NCBI GenBank assembly: GCA_035697145.1
Contig: DASSDL010000141.1
Location: 1-64,000 of the forward strand
Direction of reading: 5' to 3'
Length of the DNA stretch: 64,000 nucleotides
From: DASQUK01 sp035697145
Lineage (GTDB): Bacteria > Actinomycetota > Acidimicrobiia > Acidimicrobiales > VFJN01
Shown here: positions 40,297 through 50,710 of the stretch, piece by piece
How positions within the stretch are numbered: position 1 is the stretch's first letter
Layout of the letters: every line of letters begins with the position of its first letter
Notes under the pieces: generated by a model
The model's input: only the letters and a program-made list of their open reading frames with translations
What the model was told of the DNA's origin: nothing
The model's database searches: none
Made by a program: the position numbers and the translations under genes

Positions 40297-42039
40297 CTAG
40301 GACAGGGCCGCGTCGACCGCCGCCGCCACGGCGCCGTCGACGCGGCCGTGGACCTCGATGTTCGCGGCTCGGTCGGTCCGTGCGACGAGGACGTGGACGC
40401 CACCCTTGGCGGCGGCCTCGCCCACGGCGGCGCCCGTGGCGTCGTCCCGCTCCAGCGCTCGGGCGTCGATGCCGTAGGCGGCAGCCAACGCCACCAGGTC
40501 GAGGCCGTGGGGGGTGCCGAACAGTGTCTCGAACCGCTCGGCCGGCAAGGCCCGGGCCTGCGGCAGGAACGAGAAGATGCCGCCGCCGTCGTTGTCGACG
40601 ACGACGCACACCAGGTCGATCCCCCGGCCGGCAGCACCGAGCAGCCCGTTGCTGTCGTGCAGGAAGGCGATGTCGCCGATCAGCAGCGCGGTCGGCGCCG
40701 CCGATCCGACCGCAACACCGAGCGCCGTGGACACCGTGCCGTCGATGCCGTTGGCGCCCCGGTTGGCCAGGACCGCCACGCCGTTGCGGGGGGCGGCGTA
40801 GCGCTCGACGTCGCGGATGGGCATGGACGACGCCACCACCAGCCGGGCACCGTCCGGCAACGCCGCCACGACCTCGCGGGCGATCGCCGGCTCGTTGGGC
40901 GTCGGCTCCTGGGCGAGCGCCGATGCCACGGCCATGGCGGCGGCATCCGAGGCCGCCACCCACCGTTCCAACCATGCGCCGGGGGTCGCCCCGGACACCA
41001 CCGAGCCGAACGCCGCCAGCACGGCGGCGGGCGGTCCGTCGATCACGGTCGCCGCCGTCGCCGCCGGGTCAGACCACCCGGGCGCGCCCACGACGACCTC
41101 GTCGGCCCCCGACGCCGCCAGCCACTCGTTGACCACCCGCGACGCGCCGGGGGCACCCACGCGCAGGATCGCCTCGGGCCGCAGCCCGTCGGCGGCCCGG
41201 GGCGAGCGGAGGATGGCATCGAGGTGCACGATGCCCGTGGCGGCCGGGATCCAGGCCGGGGAGCGCGGCTCGGTGAGCACCGGCCACCCGAGGGCCTCCG
41301 CCAGCCGATGCAGGGCGGGCCCGTCGATGGGTGCGGCCCCCGCCACGATCACGCCCCGCCGGCCGGCGAGCCGGCGCAGCTCGACCGGGACGTCCACCGG
41401 CGCCTCGGCCGTCGCCGCCGCCGATGTCCGGGCCACCCACGGGCGGTCGCCGCGTCCCGGCGGCAGCGCTCCTGCGCGGCCCACGAGTGGCTCCCGGAAC
41501 GGCAGGTTCAGGTGGACGGGGCCGGGCCGGGCGCCCCGGGTCGCGGCGTACGCGCGGCCAGCGAAGGCGCGCCAGCGGGACGCCGACGCCATGTCGGGCA
41601 CCCCCGGATCGCCGAACCAGCGGACGGCCCGGCCGAACAGGTGCACCTGGTCGATGGCCTGGGGCGCGCCCACGTCGCGCAGCTCGGGAGGCCGATCCGC
41701 GGTGCACGCCAGGAACGGCACGCCGGCCAGGTCGGCTTCCAAAACGGCGGGGTGCAGCTCGGCGGCGGCGGTGCCGCTGGTGGTGAGCACGACCGCCGGC
41801 TGCCTGGTGGCGAGTCCTAGGCCCAGCGCCAGGAACCCACCCGAGCGCTCGTCGTGGTGGACGTGGAGGGCGATCTCCGGCCGCCCGGACAGCGCCAGCG
41901 CCAGCGGGGTCGAGCGCGAGCCGGGGCACACCACGGCGTGCCGCACGCCGCACCGAAGCCACTCGTCGACAAGCGTGGCGGCGAACGTGGCCTGGACGGC
42001 GGCGGGGGCGGGGGACTCGACAGGCGGGGTGGAGCTCAT
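40297..42039 (-). CDS. menD: SEPHCHC synthase (menaquinone synthesis, ThDP enzyme)
   Basis: 580 residues. VDEWLRCGVRHAVVCPGSRS, TPLALALSGRPEIALHVHHD, ERSGGFLALGLGLATRQPAV, VLTTSGTAAAELHPAVLEAD, LAGVPFLACTADRPPELRDV and GAPQAIDQVHLFGRAVRWF form the ThDP/isochorismate half; NRGANGIDGTVSTALGVAVG and LLIGDIAFLHDSNGLL bind the cofactor pyrophosphate. Makes SEPHCHC from isochorismate and 2-oxoglutarate. Start chosen at ATG 42037-42039 (MSSTPPVESP); ATG 42052-42054 is also possible and would overlap menH. Confidence 0.94.
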   Translation of the reverse strand: MSSTPPVESPAPAAVQATFAATLVDEWLRCGVRHAVVCPGSRSTPLALALSGRPEIALHVHHDERSGGFLALGLGLATRQPAVVLTTSGTAAAELHPAVLEADLAGVPFLACTADRPPELRDVGAPQAIDQVHLFGRAVRWFGDPGVPDMASASRWRAFAGRAYAATRGARPGPVHLNLPFREPLVGRAGALPPGRGDRPWVARTSAAATAEAPVDVPVELRRLAGRRGVIVAGAAPIDGPALHRLAEALGWPVLTEPRSPAWIPAATGIVHLDAILRSPRAADGLRPEAILRVGAPGASRVVNEWLAASGADEVVVGAPGWSDPAATAATVIDGPPAAVLAAFGSVVSGATPGAWLERWVAASDAAAMAVASALAQEPTPNEPAIAREVVAALPDGARLVVASSMPIRDVERYAAPRNGVAVLANRGANGIDGTVSTALGVAVGSAAPTALLIGDIAFLHDSNGLLGAAGRGIDLVCVVVDNDGGGIFSFLPQARALPAERFETLFGTPHGLDLVALAAAYGIDARALERDDATGAAVGEAAAKGGVHVLVARTDRAANIEVHGRVDGAVAAAVDAALS

Positions 42040-42044
42040 GCGAC

Positions 42045-42821
42045 GTGCAAGCATTCCCCGCCGTGCCGCTACATGGCGAACGCGACGGGTCCGGCTCGCC
42101 GCTGGTGCTGCTGCACGGCTTCGGTCAGACCTGCCGCTGCTGGGACCCCGTTGCGCCGGCGCTCGCCGCCCGCCACGAGGTCGTGCGCCTGGACCTTCCC
42201 GGTCACGGAGGCTCGGGCGCCATCGCCGCCGACCTCCCGGCCACGGGGCGGCTGGTGGCCGAGGCGGGCGGCCCCGCGATCCTCCTCGGCTACTCGATGG
42301 GCGCCCGCATGGCCCTGCACGTCGCCACCGAGGCCCCGGGGACGGTCCGGGGCCTCGTCCTCGTGGGCGGGACGCCGGGCATCGAGGACGACGCAGAGCG
42401 CGCCCAGCGCCGGCGGCGCGACGAAGCCCTCGCGGCGCGCATCCGGGCCGAGGGTGTGGACTGGTTCGTCGACTGGTGGCTCGCACAGCCGATGTTCGCG
42501 GGGCTGCCCGCCGCCGCCCGGTTCGAGAACGAACGGCGGCGCAACACCGCCGCGGGCCTGGCCCGAAGCCTGGAGCTGGCGGGCACCGGGTGCCAGCGCC
42601 CGCTGTGGTCGGCGCTGCCCGGCATCGAGGCCCCCGTGCTGGTCATGGCCGGGGAGGACGACGAGCGCTACGCGGCCATAGCGGGGCGGACCGCGGCGGC
42701 GATCGGCACCAACGCCAAGGTGGTACTCGTCCCCGATGCCGGGCACAGCGCCCACCTGGAACAGCCGGCGCGGTTCCTGGAGCTGGTCGAGCCGTGGCTG
42801 GCCGAGGTCGCGGCCGAGTGA
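42045..42821 (+). CDS. menH: SHCHC synthase-like alpha/beta hydrolase
   Basis: 258 residues. SGSPLVLLHGFGQTCRCWDP, EVVRLDLPGHGGSG, nucleophile in AILLGYSMGARMALHVATEA, LVLVGGTPGIEDDAERAQRR typical of MenH, APVLVMAGEDDERYAAIAGR with the acid, and VPDAGHSAHLEQPARFLELV with the catalytic histidine. It eliminates pyruvate from SEPHCHC. GTG start; its GGAG (42031-42034) lies inside the menD coding sequence, head to head with menD. The assignment to menH rests on both sequence and neighbours. Confidence 0.88.
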   Translation: MQAFPAVPLHGERDGSGSPLVLLHGFGQTCRCWDPVAPALAARHEVVRLDLPGHGGSGAIAADLPATGRLVAEAGGPAILLGYSMGARMALHVATEAPGTVRGLVLVGGTPGIEDDAERAQRRRRDEALAARIRAEGVDWFVDWWLAQPMFAGLPAAARFENERRRNTAAGLARSLELAGTGCQRPLWSALPGIEAPVLVMAGEDDERYAAIAGRTAAAIGTNAKVVLVPDAGHSAHLEQPARFLELVEPWLAEVAAE

Positions 42822-42862
42822 CCCCATCCGTGTTGGCTCGGACTCCCCGGGCCGTCGGGCCG

Positions 42863-43765
42863 TCAGGCCGTCAGCCAGAGGCCGAGCGCCAGCAGCGTGC
42901 CGAAGGCGAGCTGAACCCGGCCCGTCTCGCCCAGCACCGGGACGAGCTCGCCGCCACGGGCTCCGCCCAGCACGGCGATCACCGGGCGCCGCGCCAGCGG
43001 GACGGCGGCCAGGGCCAATGCCGCCCCCGCCCGCTCCCCCACGACCGCCACGACGGGCACCATGACCACCGCGCCCACCAGCAGCGCCACATAGAACCAG
43101 CGGGTGCGCCGGTCACCGAAGCGCACTGCCAGCGTGCGTTTGCCCGAGGCCGTGTCGCCGGGGATGTCACGCAGGTTGTTCACGACCAGCAGCGCGGTCG
43201 CCAGCAGGCCGACCGGCACGCTCGCCGCCAGGGCCAGCCCCGACAGGCTCTCCTCCTGCACGTAGGCCGAGCCGGTCGTGGCCACGACCCCGAAGAAGAC
43301 GAACACGAACAGCTCCCCGAGGCCCAGGTAGCCGTAGGGCCGGGGTCCGCCCGTGTAGAACCAGCCGGCGGCGATGGCCAGTGCCCCGACCACCAGCAAC
43401 TCCCAGCCGACGGCGATCGCCAGGGCCAATCCCGCCGCACCGGCGACCAGGAACGACGCCAGCGCCGCCCGCTTCACCGCGCCGGGCGTCCTCAGCCCCG
43501 AGCCCACAAGCCGTAGGGGGCCGACCCGGCGGTCCCCGCGGTCGGTGCCCCGAACGCCGTCGCTGTAGTCGTTGGCATAGTTGGTCCCCACCTGGAGGGC
43601 CAGCGCCACCACGCCCGCCGCCACCGCCCGCCATGCCACGACGTCGGCCCGGCCGGCGGCACAGGCGGTCCCCACCAGCACCGGCACCACCGCCGCCGGC
43701 AGCGTCCGGGGCCGGGCGCCGGCAAGCCAGACCCGCCACCCCACCGGCGCAGCGACGCTCGCCAT
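42863..43765 (-). CDS. menA: 1,4-dihydroxy-2-naphthoate polyprenyltransferase
   Basis: 300 residues, about eight membrane segments of the UbiA superfamily. ARPRTLPAAVVPVLVGTACA, the prenyl-diphosphate motif LQVGTNYANDYSDGVRGTDR, then VGPLRLVGSGL, and the second acidic motif LLVVNNLRDIPGDTASGKRT, LAVRFGDRRTRWFYV. Attaches the isoprenoid tail. ATG 43763-43765; a TTG three bases earlier and ACCGTA (43775-43780; TACGGT on the gene strand) give an almost leaderless arrangement. Confidence 0.93.
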   Translation of the reverse strand: MASVAAPVGWRVWLAGARPRTLPAAVVPVLVGTACAAGRADVVAWRAVAAGVVALALQVGTNYANDYSDGVRGTDRGDRRVGPLRLVGSGLRTPGAVKRAALASFLVAGAAGLALAIAVGWELLVVGALAIAAGWFYTGGPRPYGYLGLGELFVFVFFGVVATTGSAYVQEESLSGLALAASVPVGLLATALLVVNNLRDIPGDTASGKRTLAVRFGDRRTRWFYVALLVGAVVMVPVVAVVGERAGAALALAAVPLARRPVIAVLGGARGGELVPVLGETGRVQLAFGTLLALGLWLTA

Positions 43766-43812
43766 CAAGCGAGCACCGTAGACGGCCGCCGGCGCCCGTA
43801 ACCTCCACCACC

Positions 43813-44886
43813 GTGCGCAGGCTGATCGTGGTCGAGGCGCGGGGCACCGGCGAGTTCGTCGACCGCCTGCGACGCGCCTGGGACGACGGCGACGCCGTCA
43901 TGCCCGTCGACCCCCGCCTGCCACCCCCCGCCCGCGAGCGCGTCCTGGCCGCCGCCCGCCCCGACGAGCCCGTGGCCGACGGCGATGCCCTGGTCGTCGC
44001 CACCAGCGGCACATCCGGCGACCCCAAGGCGGTGGTGCTGACCCACGAGGCAGTCGTCGCCTCCGCCCGGGCGACCAGCAGCCGCTTGGGCGTCGACCCG
44101 GCCTCCGACCGCTGGCTGGCCTGCCTGCCCCTGGCCCACGTCGGCGGGCTGGCGGTCGTGACCCGGGCGATGCTGACCGCCACGCCCCTGACGGTCCACG
44201 ACGGGTTCGGCCCCGCCGAGGTCGAGGCGGCCACGCGGGGACCCGAAGGCTGCACGCTGACCTCGCTGGTGCCCACCATGCTCCGCCGGATGGACCCCAT
44301 GGGCTTCCGGACGGTGGTGCTCGGAGGATCCGCCATGCCCCCCGACCTGCCAGCCAATGCAGTCGCCACATATGGGATGACCGAGACCGGCAGCGGCGTC
44401 GTCTACGACGGCGTGCCGCTCGACGGCGTCGAGGTGCGGGTCAGGGGGGGTCAGGTCGAGCTGAGGTGCCCGATGCTGCTGCGGTGCTACCGCGACGGCA
44501 CCGATCCCAGGGACGTCGACGGTTGGTACCCCACGGGTGATGCCGGTGCCTGGGACGAGACCGTGGGCCGGCTGCAGGTATTCGGGCGCCGGGACGACGT
44601 CATCGTCACCGGCGGCGAGAACGTCTGGCCCGCCGCCGTCGAGCGGGCGTTGGCCACCCACGCCCGTGTCCGGGAGGTCGCCGTCGTGGGCCGGCCGGAC
44701 CCCGAGTGGGGCCAGCGGGTGACCGCACTGGTGGTGCCCGCCGATCCCGCCGACCCGCCCACGCTCGACGAGCTGCGGGGCACGGCCAAGCGAGACCTGC
44801 CGGCGTACACCGCTCCCCGGGAGCTGATCCTCGTGACCGAGCTCCCCCGCACCGGCCTGGGGAAGCTGGTCAGGCGGGCGTTGTGA
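43813..44886 (+). CDS. menE: o-succinylbenzoate--CoA ligase
   Basis: 357 residues, the short actinobacterial form. The ATP-binding loop is ALVVATSGTSGDPKAVVLTH; WLACLPLAHVGGLAVVTRAM, TLTSLVPTMLRRMDP, TVVLGGSAMPPDLPA, VATYGMTETGSGVVYDGVPL, GWYPTGDAGAWDETVGRLQV, FGRRDDVIVTGGENVWPAAV and the catalytic-lysine tail ELPRTGLGKLVRRAL follow. Activates o-succinylbenzoate. GTG start, TAACCT at 43799-43804 eight bases upstream. Divergent from menA. Confidence 0.93.
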   Translation: MRRLIVVEARGTGEFVDRLRRAWDDGDAVMPVDPRLPPPARERVLAAARPDEPVADGDALVVATSGTSGDPKAVVLTHEAVVASARATSSRLGVDPASDRWLACLPLAHVGGLAVVTRAMLTATPLTVHDGFGPAEVEAATRGPEGCTLTSLVPTMLRRMDPMGFRTVVLGGSAMPPDLPANAVATYGMTETGSGVVYDGVPLDGVEVRVRGGQVELRCPMLLRCYRDGTDPRDVDGWYPTGDAGAWDETVGRLQVFGRRDDVIVTGGENVWPAAVERALATHARVREVAVVGRPDPEWGQRVTALVVPADPADPPTLDELRGTAKRDLPAYTAPRELILVTELPRTGLGKLVRRAL

Positions 44887-44909
44887 CGCGGGTTGCGGCA
44901 GCGCGCTGA

Positions 44910-45671
44910 CTACAGCCGCCGCGAGCCCAGCAGCGCCCCGCCGTCGACCACGAGGGTCTGGCCGGTGATCCACGAGGCCAGGTCGCTGGCCAGGAACAAC
45001 GCCGCGTTGGCGATGTCCACCGGGTCGCCCAGGCGCCCGAGCGGCATCCGGGCCGCGACCTGCTGCTCGGCCGGTTCCCACAGCGCCCTGGCGAAGTCGG
45101 TCTTGACCAGCCCGGGGGCGATGGCATTGACCCGCACGCCGGGCGCCAGGTCCTGGGCCAGTGTGCGAGTCAGGTGGATCAGGGCCGCCTTGGTCACGTT
45201 GTAGTGGCCGATGGCGGGCTCGACGGAGAGCCCACCCACCGACGCCATGTTGAGGACGACGCCGCCCCGCTCGGCCATGGAAGCCTTCCAGGCCTCCTGC
45301 ACCCATACGACCGGGCCGCGGTAGTTGACCTGCCACGTCTTGTCGAAGCGGGGAAGATCGATGTCGATGGTCCGGCCCATGTAGGGGTTGGTGGCGGCGT
45401 TGTTGACCAGGATGTCGATGGCGCCGAACCGTTCCATGGTGGCGGCGACGCATGCGGCGATCTGGTCGGGCTCGCCGGCGTTGGCCGCGAACACGGACAC
45501 CTCGCCGCCCGAGTCGGGGATCTCGGCCGCCGTCGCCTCCAGGGCCTCCTGCTTCCGCGACGACAGCATCACCGCCGCCCCCGCCTCGGCGTAGCTGGTC
45601 GCGATCGCCCGGCCGATCCCCCGGCTGGCCCCGGTGACCAGCGCCACCTTCCCCTTCAGGCTGATCTCCAT
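44910..45671 (-). CDS. short-chain dehydrogenase/reductase
   Basis: 253 residues. Cofactor loop VALVTGASRGIGRAIATSYA, DILVNNAATNPYMGRTIDID, VVLNMASVGGLSVEP, catalytic GHYNVTKAALIHLTRTLAQD, VRVNAIAPGLVKTDFARALW and LASDLASWITGQTLVVDGGA. A classical NAD(P)-dependent SDR; the SSRK after the second strand favours NADP. Substrate unknown, possibly a 3-oxoacyl thioester. ATG with TAGCGT (reverse strand, 45680-45685) eight bases upstream. Confidence 0.93.
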   Translation of the reverse strand: MEISLKGKVALVTGASRGIGRAIATSYAEAGAAVMLSSRKQEALEATAAEIPDSGGEVSVFAANAGEPDQIAACVAATMERFGAIDILVNNAATNPYMGRTIDIDLPRFDKTWQVNYRGPVVWVQEAWKASMAERGGVVLNMASVGGLSVEPAIGHYNVTKAALIHLTRTLAQDLAPGVRVNAIAPGLVKTDFARALWEPAEQQVAARMPLGRLGDPVDIANAALFLASDLASWITGQTLVVDGGALLGSRRL

Positions 45672-45716
45672 GGACGCGAACGCTAGATGACGTGCGGGTT
45701 CGGGCGTCAGTCGGCG

Positions 45717-46130
45717 TCAGGGCCTGGAGTGCAGGATCAACTGGGTCTGCGTCACCTTGGCCACCGGCCGGTCGCGCCCGTCCGTGACCACCGTCTCGAC
45801 AACGATCGTCGACCTGCCCACGTGCAGGGGGCGGGCGCTGGCGACCGCCACGCCCTCGCGCACCGCGCCCAGGAAGTTGGTCTTCGACTCGATGGTCGTG
45901 GTGCCCACGGCGCCCTCGGGCAGGTTGAAGTGCGTGCAGGCGCCACCGGCGGTGTCTGCCAGCGCCATGATCATCCCGCCATGGAGCACGCCGTTGCTCG
46001 TGCACAGGCCCGGCGCCCAGTCGATCTCCACCCTGGCCTCGTCGGGTCCGGCTGCCGTGGCTCGCATGTCGAGCGTGTCGCACAGCGGTATGGCGGAGCG
46101 GAGGAAGGCAGTGGCCTCGTCGGGGGTCAT
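45717..46130 (-). CDS. PaaI-family hot-dog thioesterase
   Basis: 137 residues. LCDTLDMRATAAGPDEARVE, IDWAPGLCTSNGVLHGGMIM (the HGG active-site turn), ALADTAGGACTHFNLPEG, TTIESKTNFLGAVREGVAVA, HVGRSTIVVETVVTDGRDRP, VAKVTQTQLILHSRP. Probably hydrolyses acyl-CoA. Start chosen at ATG 46128-46130 with GGAGAC just before it; the frame is open upstream into non-family sequence. Confidence 0.9.
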   Translation of the reverse strand: MTPDEATAFLRSAIPLCDTLDMRATAAGPDEARVEIDWAPGLCTSNGVLHGGMIMALADTAGGACTHFNLPEGAVGTTTIESKTNFLGAVREGVAVASARPLHVGRSTIVVETVVTDGRDRPVAKVTQTQLILHSRP

Positions 46131-46217
46131 GTCTCCATGGTTCCCGACCGGGGTGCAAGTCCCAATTACTCGGGAGGTAGGTATTCGGGCGCGCCTGCCT
46201 CCCCTACCGTGGATGCC

Positions 46218-48216
<1,999 letters not shown>

Positions 48217-48224
<8 letters not shown>

Positions 48225-48263
48225 AGATATTTCGGGCTATCGCCCCGCTTTTTCTTCAAAGAC
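48217..48263. terminator. bidirectional terminator hairpin
   Basis: GTCTTTGAAG (48217-48226) and CTTCAAAGAC (48254-48263) form a perfect 10-bp stem. An inner hairpin GGGC-TATC-GCCC spans 48234-48245. CTTTTTC follows on the plus strand (48249-48254) and AAATATC on the other. The outer arms contain the last codon and stop of the YyaL-type gene and the last codons of the convergent oxidoreductase, whose stop lies in the inner hairpin. Confidence 0.75.
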
Positions 48264-49289
48264 GCGGATGACGGTCTTGCCGATGTTGTCGCCGGTGAAC
48301 AACGCGTTGAGGGCGTTGACCGCCGACCCCAGTCCCTCGTAGACCTGGGTGCGGTATTTCAGCTTCCCCTGGGCCGCCCAGTTCCCGAGGGTGGCAGCCA
48401 CCTCGCCGAAACGGTCCCAGTGGTCGAGCGACAGGAAGCCCTGCATGCGGGCGCGGCGGTTGATGAGCTGGAAGTAGTTCGAGGGTCCCGGCGGGCGCCC
48501 ATGCTCGTTGTAGATGGCAATGGCGCCGCACAGCACGACCCGGGCGTGCATGGCCAGGCGGTCGAGCACCGCATCGAGGATGGGGCCGCCCACGTTGTCG
48601 AAGTAGACGTCGACCCGGTCGGGGCACAGCTCCCGGAGCCGGGCGTGCACGTCGTCGGTGCGGTGGTTGATGGCACCGTCCAGGCCGAGGTCGTCGAGCA
48701 GCCAGCGCGCCTTGTCGTCCCGTCCGCATATGCCGACGACGCGGCAGCCCTTGATCTTGGCAATCTGAGCCGCCAGCGAGCCGGTGGCGCCGGCGGCCGC
48801 CGACACGACCACCGTCTCGCCTTCCTGGACCTGGCCGATGTCGATCAACCCCACGTACGCGGTCAGCCCCGTGGCGCCGTAGAGGGCGAGGAGGGCCGGG
48901 GCGTCGACGTCCTCACCAAGCGGCGTCGCCAGCGGGTCGTCACGCACGATGCCGTAGCGCTGCCAACCCGGTAGCGCGTACACCGCCTGGCCGAGCGGGA
49001 AGCGCTCGGCGCGGGTGGCCACCACGCGGCCGATGCCGCTCGCCCGCACCGGCTCGCCGACCTCGACCGCCGGCAGGTACCCCTCGGCCTTGGACAGCCA
49101 CGTACGCACGGTGGCGTCGATGCCGATCCAGTCGACCTCGAGCAGCGCCTCGCCCTCGGCCGGGAGCGGCACGGCGACGCCGTCCTGCAGCTCGACGTCG
49201 TCCGCGGCGAGCAGGCCCTCGGGCCGCTGGCGGAGCACCACCCTCGTGTTGGTGGTGCTGTCGAGGTCGATGGCCGTCTGCAGCTCCAT
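48237..49289 (-). CDS. NADP-dependent oxidoreductase (medium-chain reductase, CurA/PTGR-like)
   Basis: 350 residues. The N-terminal GroES-like part is TTNTRVVLRQRPEGLLAADD, EALLEVDWIGIDATVRTWLS, VRASGIGRVVATRAERFPLG. The nucleotide-binding part is ALYGATGLTAYVGLIDIGQV, TVVVSAAAGATGSLAAQIAK, GCRVVGICGRDDKARWLLDD and DVYFDNVGGPILDAVLDRL. No structural or catalytic zinc ligands, so it belongs to the zinc-free double-bond reductase group. ATG with TAGCGT (reverse strand, 49298-49303) eight bases upstream. Confidence 0.92.
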   Translation of the reverse strand: MELQTAIDLDSTTNTRVVLRQRPEGLLAADDVELQDGVAVPLPAEGEALLEVDWIGIDATVRTWLSKAEGYLPAVEVGEPVRASGIGRVVATRAERFPLGQAVYALPGWQRYGIVRDDPLATPLGEDVDAPALLALYGATGLTAYVGLIDIGQVQEGETVVVSAAAGATGSLAAQIAKIKGCRVVGICGRDDKARWLLDDLGLDGAINHRTDDVHARLRELCPDRVDVYFDNVGGPILDAVLDRLAMHARVVLCGAIAIYNEHGRPPGPSNYFQLINRRARMQGFLSLDHWDRFGEVAATLGNWAAQGKLKYRTQVYEGLGSAVNALNALFTGDNIGKTVIRVFEEKAGR

Positions 49290-49313
49290 TGCGGCGGACG
49301 CTAACCGCGGCTC

Positions 49314-49910
49314 CTACCAGCCGCCCCGGTGCACCACGTCGTCGAACGGCGGGCGACGCCGCCCCGAGGACAGCCCGGGCTCGTCGGGCGCCGGCCAACC
49401 CACGGCGATCGCGCCCACAGCCCGCCAGCCGGACGGCACGCCCAGATGGTCGAGCACGGGCCGCTCATGGTCGAACAGGCCGTAGAACAGCGCCCCCAGC
49501 CCGGCATCGACGGCGGCGAGCAGCAGCGTCTGCACGGCCATCCCCCCGTCGACCCACCAATAGGGAACGGGCCATGCAGATTCGGCGGTCCCCAGGCCGG
49601 TGGTCCGCTTGTCGGGCTCGCGGTAGCGCCCGACGTAGGCGTCCGGCGACACCAGCGGTACCACCACCACGGGCGCGCTGAGCAGCCCCGACCACCGGAA
49701 CGCAGCGCGCCGGTCGGCGGGCAGTGTGATGTCCCACAGCGCCGCCGTCTGCGCGCCCTCCAGGACCACGAACGCCCAGGGCTGGGTGTTGCCCGCCGAG
49801 GGCGACCGCCGGGCCAGGTCGAGGAGCCGGTCGATCAGCTCCGGCGGCACCGGGCGTCCGTCGAACGCCCGCACCATGCGACGCCGCCGGACCGCGTCGC
49901 CGAACTCCAT
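49314..49910 (-). CDS. nitroreductase-family protein
   Basis: 198 residues. MEFGDAVRRRRMVRAFDGRP, VPPELIDRLLDLARRSPSAG, NTQPWAFVVLEGAQ (FMN phosphate/ribityl binding), then WWVDGGMAVQTLLLAAVDAG, LGALFYGLFDHERPVLDHLG and GAIAVGWPAPDEPG. An FMN-dependent NAD(P)H oxidoreductase of the F420/FMN-type nitroreductase fold; substrate unknown. ATG 49908-49910 with a G-rich sequence before it; 13 bases after the preceding gene, so probably co-transcribed. Confidence 0.9.
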   Translation of the reverse strand: MEFGDAVRRRRMVRAFDGRPVPPELIDRLLDLARRSPSAGNTQPWAFVVLEGAQTAALWDITLPADRRAAFRWSGLLSAPVVVVPLVSPDAYVGRYREPDKRTTGLGTAESAWPVPYWWVDGGMAVQTLLLAAVDAGLGALFYGLFDHERPVLDHLGVPSGWRAVGAIAVGWPAPDEPGLSSGRRRPPFDDVVHRGGW

Positions 49911-49923
49911 GCGCCCCCGCCAG

Positions 49924-50595
49924 TCAGGCGAGCTTGCGGAGGTCTTCCTCCATCGCCCAGCCGAAGCCGATGAGGCTGTCGCCCTTGCCCGCGTGCAACC
50001 CCTCGAACCGCTCGACCACCTCTTGGTCACTCTGCTCCAGGTGCAGCGTCTCGTGGTCGAACACCGGCGCGGGACCGCTGCCGTCGCCGCGGGCGACGAA
50101 GGCCCGCTGGTCGTAGGCGCTGGTCTCGATGCCGTAGCGCTTGGCCAGGCGCCCACCCCAGGCGCGCTCCTCGCCGGTCGCCTTGTGGCCGGACCGGGGC
50201 ACGATGTCGTTGAGGTTGCGGAAGGCATCGAAGCCGCCGACGTCGCCGAATCGGGCCGAGACCAGCACGTCCTCGTCGGGGAACGCGAGCACGGCCCGGC
50301 GCAGCAGGTCCTGCATGAGCGCGCGCAGCACCGTGTCGCGCTTGGAGGTGCGGCGGACCGACGCCATGCCCACCAGCACACACGGCGTGCCACCGATCCG
50401 CTCGAGCGTGGAGAAGGCAAAGCCCTTGAGCTTGGCCTCGTCGCGGACCTGTGTGATCAGCACCCACGCCTCGGCCTGCTTCGACAGCGTGCCGATCTCA
50501 TGGCTGTACTGGGCTTCCGCGCAGAGATCGGCCATCTCGACCAGCTCAGCGTCGCTGAGGGCCGTGCAGTCCTTGGTGTCTACAGCGATCGACAT
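49924..50595 (-). CDS. conserved-type protein of unknown function
   Basis: 223 residues, no signal peptide or membrane segment. Segments that look conserved are LVEMADLCAEAQYSHEIGTL, TLERIGGTPCVLVGMASVRR, RALMQDLLRRAVLAFPDEDV, ARFGDVGGFDAFRNLNDIVP, RSGHKATGEERAWGGRLAKR, YGIETSAYDQRAF and FDHETLHLEQSDQEVVERFE. The alternating strands and helices could be an acyltransferase-like fold (GNAT), but no acetyl-CoA loop is evident. Upstream of the nitroreductase by 13 bases, so a related role is possible. Family not recognised. Confidence 0.7.
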   Translation of the reverse strand: MSIAVDTKDCTALSDAELVEMADLCAEAQYSHEIGTLSKQAEAWVLITQVRDEAKLKGFAFSTLERIGGTPCVLVGMASVRRTSKRDTVLRALMQDLLRRAVLAFPDEDVLVSARFGDVGGFDAFRNLNDIVPRSGHKATGEERAWGGRLAKRYGIETSAYDQRAFVARGDGSGPAPVFDHETLHLEQSDQEVVERFEGLHAGKGDSLIGFGWAMEEDLRKLA

Positions 50596-50710
50596 CTCCG
50601 GCGTAGCCCCCGTTCTGCGTGCGGCAACAAGCCACTAGTCCAGTCAAACGACACGGGACGCGCAACTCCGATGACCGAACACGCGCGCGCGGTGCCCCCC
50701 TGACGCCTCG

